Assembly: GCA_040880005.1 (NCBI GenBank)
Contig: JBBDJG010000026.1
Location: 1 to 64,000, forward strand
Direction of reading: 5' to 3'
DNA length: 64,000 bases
Source: JBBDJG01 sp040880005
GTDB taxonomy: Bacteria > Actinomycetota > Thermoleophilia > Solirubrobacterales > JBBDJG01
Shown in pieces: positions 60,023 through 64,000 of this stretch. Below the pieces are notes generated by a model. The model searched no databases. It saw only the letters and a program-made list of their open reading frames with translations, and was not told where the DNA came from. The position numbers were made by a program, and so were the translations under genes. Position 1 is the first letter of the stretch. Each line of letters opens with the position of its first letter.

Positions 60023-61367
60023 CGCGAGGCTCGGACTCCAGATCCGACTGTTCGACCAGCCCCGCAACGAGGCGAGACTCGACGTCCCGTTTGCGGTCGG
60101 TTTCGCGCTCTGAGCTGAGCATCTCCTCGTCGAGCGGAAGCCCCTGGTGGTGCAGCATGTGGCCCATCTTCTCGCGCTTGGCATTCAGGTATTCGCGATT
60201 GTGCTCGCCCGGCGGTCGTTCAATCGGTATCTGATCCGTGACTTCGAGACCGTAGCCTTCGAGGCCGACGATTTTCTTCGGGTTGTTGGTCAGAATGCGG
60301 ATTCGCTTCAGCCCGAGGTCAACGAGGATCTGCGCGCCAATCCCGTAGTCGCGCAGATCCGCGGGCAGCCCAAGCTCGATGTTGGCGTCCACCGTGTCGA
60401 GCCCGTCCTCCTGGAGCTTGTAGGCGCGTAACTTGTTCAGCAGCCCGATGCCGCGACCTTCCTGGGCCAGGTAGAGCAGCACGCCCAAGCCCTCCGCCTC
60501 GATGCGACCGAGCGCGTCCTCGAGTTGCGCTCCGCAGTCGCAGCGCAGCGAGTGGAACACGTCGCCGGTAAGGCACTCGGAATGCACTCTCACTATCACC
60601 GATTCGCCACGGTCGGCTGCCGCGCGAACGTCGCCCTTGACAAGGGCGACGTGGTGTTTGTCGTCCTGCAGCGCTCGATAGCCGACGACCTCGAAGTCGC
60701 CATGCTCGGTGGGGAGCTGCGCCTCGGCGACCCGTTCGACCAGCTTCTCGGTCCGCCGGCGGTATGAGATCAGGTCCGCGACCGTGATCATCTTGAGGTC
60801 GTGCCGCCTGCAGTATGGGACCAGGTCCTTGACCCGCGCCATCGTTCCGTCCTCGTTCATGATTTCGCAGATCACGGCGGCGGGTATCAGGCCGGCGAGT
60901 CGCGCCAGATCAACGCCCGCCTCGGTCTGACCGGTGCGCTCGAGCACGCCGCCGGATCGCGCCTTGAGCGGGAAGACGTGGCCTGGCTGCACGATCTCGT
61001 CCTTGCTCGCGCGCGGATCGATCGCCACCTGGATCGTCCGCGCCCGGTCGTGAGCGGAAATTCCCGTCGTTACCCCTTCGCGCGCCTCGATCGAGACCGT
61101 GAACGCTGTTTCGAAGGCCGACTCGTTCTTCGCCGCCATCAGATCGAGGCCAAGCTCCTCGCAGCGCTCGGGCGTCAACGCAAGGCAGATCAGCCCGCGC
61201 CCCTCCCGTGCCATGAAGTTGATCGCGTCGGGCGTCGCAAACTGTGCGGCAAGGGTGAGGTCGCCCTCGTTCTCGCGGTCCTCGGCATCGCAGACCACGA
61301 CCATCTTTCCCGCTCGAATGTCTTCAAGCGCCTCTTCGACGGTGCTGAATGCGGGGTCTTGTGTCAT
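60015..61367 (-). CDS. ribBA: Bifunctional DHBP synthase / GTP cyclohydrolase II
   Basis: 450 aa. The N-terminal DHBP synthase (~1-200) has CDAEDRENEGDL and 'HVFPLKARSGGVLERTGQTEA'. The C-terminal GTP cyclohydrolase II (~205-420) has zinc ligands in SECLTGDVFHSLRCDCG and 'EGRGIGLLNKL'. It supplies both riboflavin precursors. A ~30-residue tail follows. It overlaps ribE by ATGA. Confidence 0.96.
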   Translation of the reverse strand: MTQDPAFSTVEEALEDIRAGKMVVVCDAEDRENEGDLTLAAQFATPDAINFMAREGRGLICLALTPERCEELGLDLMAAKNESAFETAFTVSIEAREGVTTGISAHDRARTIQVAIDPRASKDEIVQPGHVFPLKARSGGVLERTGQTEAGVDLARLAGLIPAAVICEIMNEDGTMARVKDLVPYCRRHDLKMITVADLISYRRRTEKLVERVAEAQLPTEHGDFEVVGYRALQDDKHHVALVKGDVRAAADRGESVIVRVHSECLTGDVFHSLRCDCGAQLEDALGRIEAEGLGVLLYLAQEGRGIGLLNKLRAYKLQEDGLDTVDANIELGLPADLRDYGIGAQILVDLGLKRIRILTNNPKKIVGLEGYGLEVTDQIPIERPPGEHNREYLNAKREKMGHMLHHQGLPLDEEMLSSERETDRKRDVESRLVAGLVEQSDLESEPRGE

Positions 61368-61954
61368 CGGCCTTCCACCAGCTTCTCGACGTATTTGGCA
61401 ATCACGTCCACCTCAAGGTTAACCCGCGTACCGGGTTGCGCGCCCGCAAACGTCGTACGCTGGAGCGTTTCCGGCACCAGCGACACCCAAAAGCCCTCCT
61501 GGTCCACTGCGGTCGCCGTGAGGCTGACCCCGTCCACTGTCACCGATCCCTTGTCAACCACGTAGCGCAGCAAGTCCGGAGGGGTCGCAAACTTCAGGTC
61601 GCGGCCGAGCCCGTCTTCACGCATCTCGATCACGACGCCGACGCCGTCGACGTGTCCCTGAACGACATGGCCACCGAGGCGACCCCCAACCATCAGTGGC
61701 AGTTCGAGGTTGACCTCGGCACCCAGCTCGAGCCCGCCCAGCGTGGTGCGTGCCAGCGTCTCCTTGCTGAGATCGGCGCCCAAGCTGGAATCGGAGGGGT
61801 CGATCGCCGTCAGGCAGACACCGTTCACCATCACCGACTCGCCGGAGCGCACCTCATCGGCCAGCTCGCTCCCGATCTTCAGGCGAGCGCCACCCCCCGG
61901 CTGCTGTTCGATCGCCGCCACACGGCCCACGGCTTGCACCAATCCCGTGAACAT
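61364..61954 (-). CDS. ribE: Riboflavin synthase, alpha chain
   Basis: 196 aa with two lumazine-binding repeats. It begins MFTGLVQAVGRV, and 'VNGVCLTAI' in the first half and 'VDGVSLTAT' in the second are the paired motifs. 'GGHVVQGHVDGVG' confirms the family. It dismutates lumazine to riboflavin. 8 bp downstream of ribD. Confidence 0.95.
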   Translation of the reverse strand: MFTGLVQAVGRVAAIEQQPGGGARLKIGSELADEVRSGESVMVNGVCLTAIDPSDSSLGADLSKETLARTTLGGLELGAEVNLELPLMVGGRLGGHVVQGHVDGVGVVIEMREDGLGRDLKFATPPDLLRYVVDKGSVTVDGVSLTATAVDQEGFWVSLVPETLQRTTFAGAQPGTRVNLEVDVIAKYVEKLVEGR

Positions 61955-61962
61955 TCAGTCGC

Positions 61963-63072
61963 CTACCACTCCCGCAGTCGCGCCTCGATCAGCACGTCCT
62001 CTCCGACCATGCGCGAGTCGAGCCAGACCGCGCGTTGCGCCTCGGCGATCGAGTCGCTGCCCTCGCCCTCGAAGGGAACGCGAGCCGCACGACCACCGAG
62101 AGCGAACGGGGCGACGAAGATACGCATCTCGTCAACTTCGCCCGCGTCGAGGAAAGAGCCCGCCAACCTCGGCCCGCCCTCCAACAGCACGCTCTGCACT
62201 CCGGTCTCACCAAGCTTCTCGAGCGCATCGATCACGCGCTCGACCTCGGTTCCTCCGGCGGCCGCCGTGACGTCCGCACCGGCAGCCCGCAGCGCCTCGC
62301 AGCGGGCGCGTTCGGACGCACGCGACACGATCACGGTCAGCGGCACCTCGGGCGCCGTCTTGACCAGGTTGCTGTCGAGCGGCAGACGCGCCTGCGAGTC
62401 GAACACGATTCGCCGCGGCTGGCGGCCGGCCGGATCGGCTCGCGCCGTCAGCAGTGGATTGTCCGCAAGCGCGGTACCGATTCCGATGCACACGGCATCG
62501 ACCTCCGAGCGCCAACGGTGCACAAGTTGGCGGCTCTCCTGGCCCGAAATCCACTTCGAGTCTCCGGTTTGCGTCGCGACCTTGCCGTCGAGACTCATGG
62601 CCGACTTGAACTGCACGTGCGGCTTGCCCGTGCGCGCGTGTTTGCGAAACGGCTGGTTCAGCAGCCGGGCGGCATGTGCGTGCGTGCCGTCCACGGTCGT
62701 GATCGCGACCCCCTCGTCCCGCAGGATTCCCAACCCGCGGCCAGCGGCTTTCTCGGTCGGATCCTCGGACGCGACAACGACGCGCTTGATTCCTGCTTCG
62801 AGAATCGCCGCCGTGCATGGCGGCGTCTTACCTTGGTGGCAGCAGGGCTCGAGCGTCACGTACATGGTCGCGCCCTTCGGGTCCTCCGAGCACGAGGCGA
62901 TCGCAGCCACCTCGGCGTGCGGGCCACCGTACGCAGCGTGGTAGCCCTCCCCCAGCACGGTGTCGTCGCGTGCGATCACCGCGCCAACGAGCGGGTTGGG
63001 GCTCGTGTGCCCGTGCCCCTGCCCTGCAAGCTCGATCGCCCTGTCTATGTAGTGCAAATCCCGTTCGTTCAC
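61963..63072 (-). CDS. ribD: Riboflavin biosynthesis deaminase/reductase
   Basis: About 369 aa from GTG 63072 (a TTG at 63126 would add 18 residues). The deaminase domain has zinc motifs GGPHAEVAAI and PCCHQGKTPPC. The reductase domain (~145-369) has 'KSAMSLDGKVATQTGDSKWI' and LLEGGPRLAGS. It carries out the second and third steps of riboflavin synthesis. First clear gene of the rib operon. No FMN riboswitch fits in the short gap to the upstream gene. Confidence 0.93.
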   Translation of the reverse strand: MNERDLHYIDRAIELAGQGHGHTSPNPLVGAVIARDDTVLGEGYHAAYGGPHAEVAAIASCSEDPKGATMYVTLEPCCHQGKTPPCTAAILEAGIKRVVVASEDPTEKAAGRGLGILRDEGVAITTVDGTHAHAARLLNQPFRKHARTGKPHVQFKSAMSLDGKVATQTGDSKWISGQESRQLVHRWRSEVDAVCIGIGTALADNPLLTARADPAGRQPRRIVFDSQARLPLDSNLVKTAPEVPLTVIVSRASERARCEALRAAGADVTAAAGGTEVERVIDALEKLGETGVQSVLLEGGPRLAGSFLDAGEVDEMRIFVAPFALGGRAARVPFEGEGSDSIAEAQRAVWLDSRMVGEDVLIEARLREW

Positions 63073-63132
63073 TTGCGTGGCCCGTCGCACTTGGTGCGTG
63101 GGTGTGCTCTTGCTCGTTACCTGCAAGCGATT

Positions 63133-64000
63133 CTACCGTGGCGGGTTCCGCTTCCCGGCGCAGTCGCCTCCGCGCAGCCTGTATGCGATCAGCGTCGGAC
63201 CGGGGCGCTCGTACGCGAACGGGTAGTAGTCGAAGCTCCAATCGAAGTTGAAGTGCGATGGCTTGCTTCCCTGCCTGAACGGACTCACCCTCTCGACCAC
63301 GTCGCCCCGTCTTGACAGCTCGCGGTAATAGGCAATCGCGCCCGGAGCTTCCTCCGGCGAAACGAACGAACGCCCGTACTGCGTGGAGCCGATCACGACC
63401 CAGCAGAACCCGCCCCGCTCGTAGGAGTCGATCAGTTCCGGGCGCAGGACCCGCTGGTAGTCCTCCGGCGTGACGGTCCGGCCCACGCCTCCGCGCCTGG
63501 GGCGCCCGCTGTTGTCGAGCATCGAACGCCCGGTCGGAAGCTTGACCCAGCGCCTCCCCGAAGACGACACCGGCGGCGGCCTGCCCGCGTCGGTGAACCA
63601 CGCGTCGGGCACCACCGGCTCGACCACCACCTTGGAGTTCGGCGGCACGACCCGGACCATCCGCTGCCGCAACACGTTGCGCGTGTCGTCGCGTGCGAGC
63701 ACACGATCGACGTGGATGCTGCGCACGAGGCCCTGCGCAACAAGCGCGATCGCCAACGCCGAGACGAGCGCCGTGCGGGATCGCTGGCCCGACGTGGCAA
63801 GCTCGGCGACTCGCACAGCGGCGAGCGCGGCGAGGATCGCGAGAGCCGGCAGGGCCGGAATCAGCCAGCGACCGAAGTAGCGTCCCTGAAGCCCGAGGAA
63901 GAGGATCACCACGACCGGCCACGGGACGAGCAGCGCGGCGCGCCAGCGGTCCTCCTTGAGCGCGAACAGAGCGCCGGCCAGCGCACCCAGCGCTGGCAGC
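63133..64000 (-). CDS. Integral membrane protein, GT39/PMT-like (partial, 5' end outside)
   Basis: The C-terminal ~288 residues of a larger protein; the frame is open to the window edge. The visible start has two or three TM segments (for example VVVILFLGLQ with GRYFGRWLIPALPALAILAALAA), an 'RYFGRWLIPALPAL' pattern common in GT-C (family 39/83-like) glycosyltransferases, then a ~180-residue extracytoplasmic domain ending RNPPR. The stop is 6-60 bp before ribD depending on the ribD start. Family assignment is tentative. Confidence 0.65.
   Translation of the reverse strand, partial: LPALGALAGALFALKEDRWRAALLVPWPVVVILFLGLQGRYFGRWLIPALPALAILAALAAVRVAELATSGQRSRTALVSALAIALVAQGLVRSIHVDRVLARDDTRNVLRQRMVRVVPPNSKVVVEPVVPDAWFTDAGRPPPVSSSGRRWVKLPTGRSMLDNSGRPRRGGVGRTVTPEDYQRVLRPELIDSYERGGFCWVVIGSTQYGRSFVSPEEAPGAIAYYRELSRRGDVVERVSPFRQGSKPSHFNFDWSFDYYPFAYERPGPTLIAYRLRGGDCAGKRNPPR

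Noticed and set aside
63073..63132. FMN riboswitch before ribD
   Set aside because: The gap to the upstream gene is too short (6-60 bp) and shows no RFN-like pattern.

Overview
The window is high-GC chromosomal DNA, coding-dense on both strands. It most likely comes from an actinobacterium of the class Thermoleophilia (Solirubrobacterales-like); that placement is inference. It rests on the gene order rpsP-khpA-rimM-trmD-rplS-lepB-rnhB, the order rpmF-plsX-acpP-rnc-smc-ftsY-ffh, a WhiG/FliA-type sigma factor, GTG/TTG starts, and two secreted proteins that share a basic C-terminal module I associate with this class. No rRNA, CRISPR array or riboswitch was recognised.

Layout. (1) 1-2770: a secreted beta-propeller protein, an NAD-dependent epimerase and tRNA-Cys. 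(2) 2863-12868: a tRNA-Gly(GCC) gene used as an integration site. An 8.5-kb element lies between the tRNA 3' half (2893-2939) and an identical 47-bp copy (11398-11444). A third copy (12742-12784) and a fourth, partial one (12856-12868) follow, which suggests repeated insertion. The element encodes a tyrosine integrase, both terminase subunits, an AAA+ replication helicase, a winged-helix protein, an HTH protein and five small proteins. It also carries an iteron-type origin but no capsid, portal or tail gene. It therefore looks like a phage satellite rather than a prophage. The integrase reading frame runs through the attachment core, so its C-terminus should differ between the integrated and excised states. 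(3) 12893-20987: lipid-related enzymes (SRPBCC, acyltransferase, SCP2-hydrolase fusion), an orphan membrane histidine kinase, a HisC-like aminotransferase, RNase HI and small unknown proteins. (4) 21010-34348: EF-G-like GTPase, WhiG-type sigma factor, XerC-type recombinase, L,D-transpeptidase, formyl-THF cyclo-ligase-like protein, IlvD, ThiD, DprA and ComM. (5) 34483-50538: a conserved housekeeping block for ribosome, SRP and chromosome functions (yraN, rnhB, lepB, rplS, trmD, rimM, khpA, rpsP, ffh, ftsY, smc, rnc, acpP, plsX, rpmF), interrupted by an FG-GAP propeller gene and by a siroheme nitrite/sulfite reductase plus a broken SDR gene. (6) 50568-59494: DUF177, an ABC-2 exporter, a DivIVA-like coiled coil, coaD, rsmD, recG, a DAK/FakA-like protein and rpmB. 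(7) 59573-64000: a riboflavin operon (ribD-ribE-ribBA-ribH) behind a membrane protein that runs off the end.

How it fits together. The housekeeping genes are mostly on the minus strand in tight operons with 1-8 bp start/stop overlaps. The mobile element is also one minus-strand run of coupled genes: replication genes first, then packaging, then small proteins, with integrase last, next to the tRNA. The strongest leads are the satellite-like element, its integration-dependent integrase tail, its nine-copy iteron cluster and the array of tRNA-Gly fragments.
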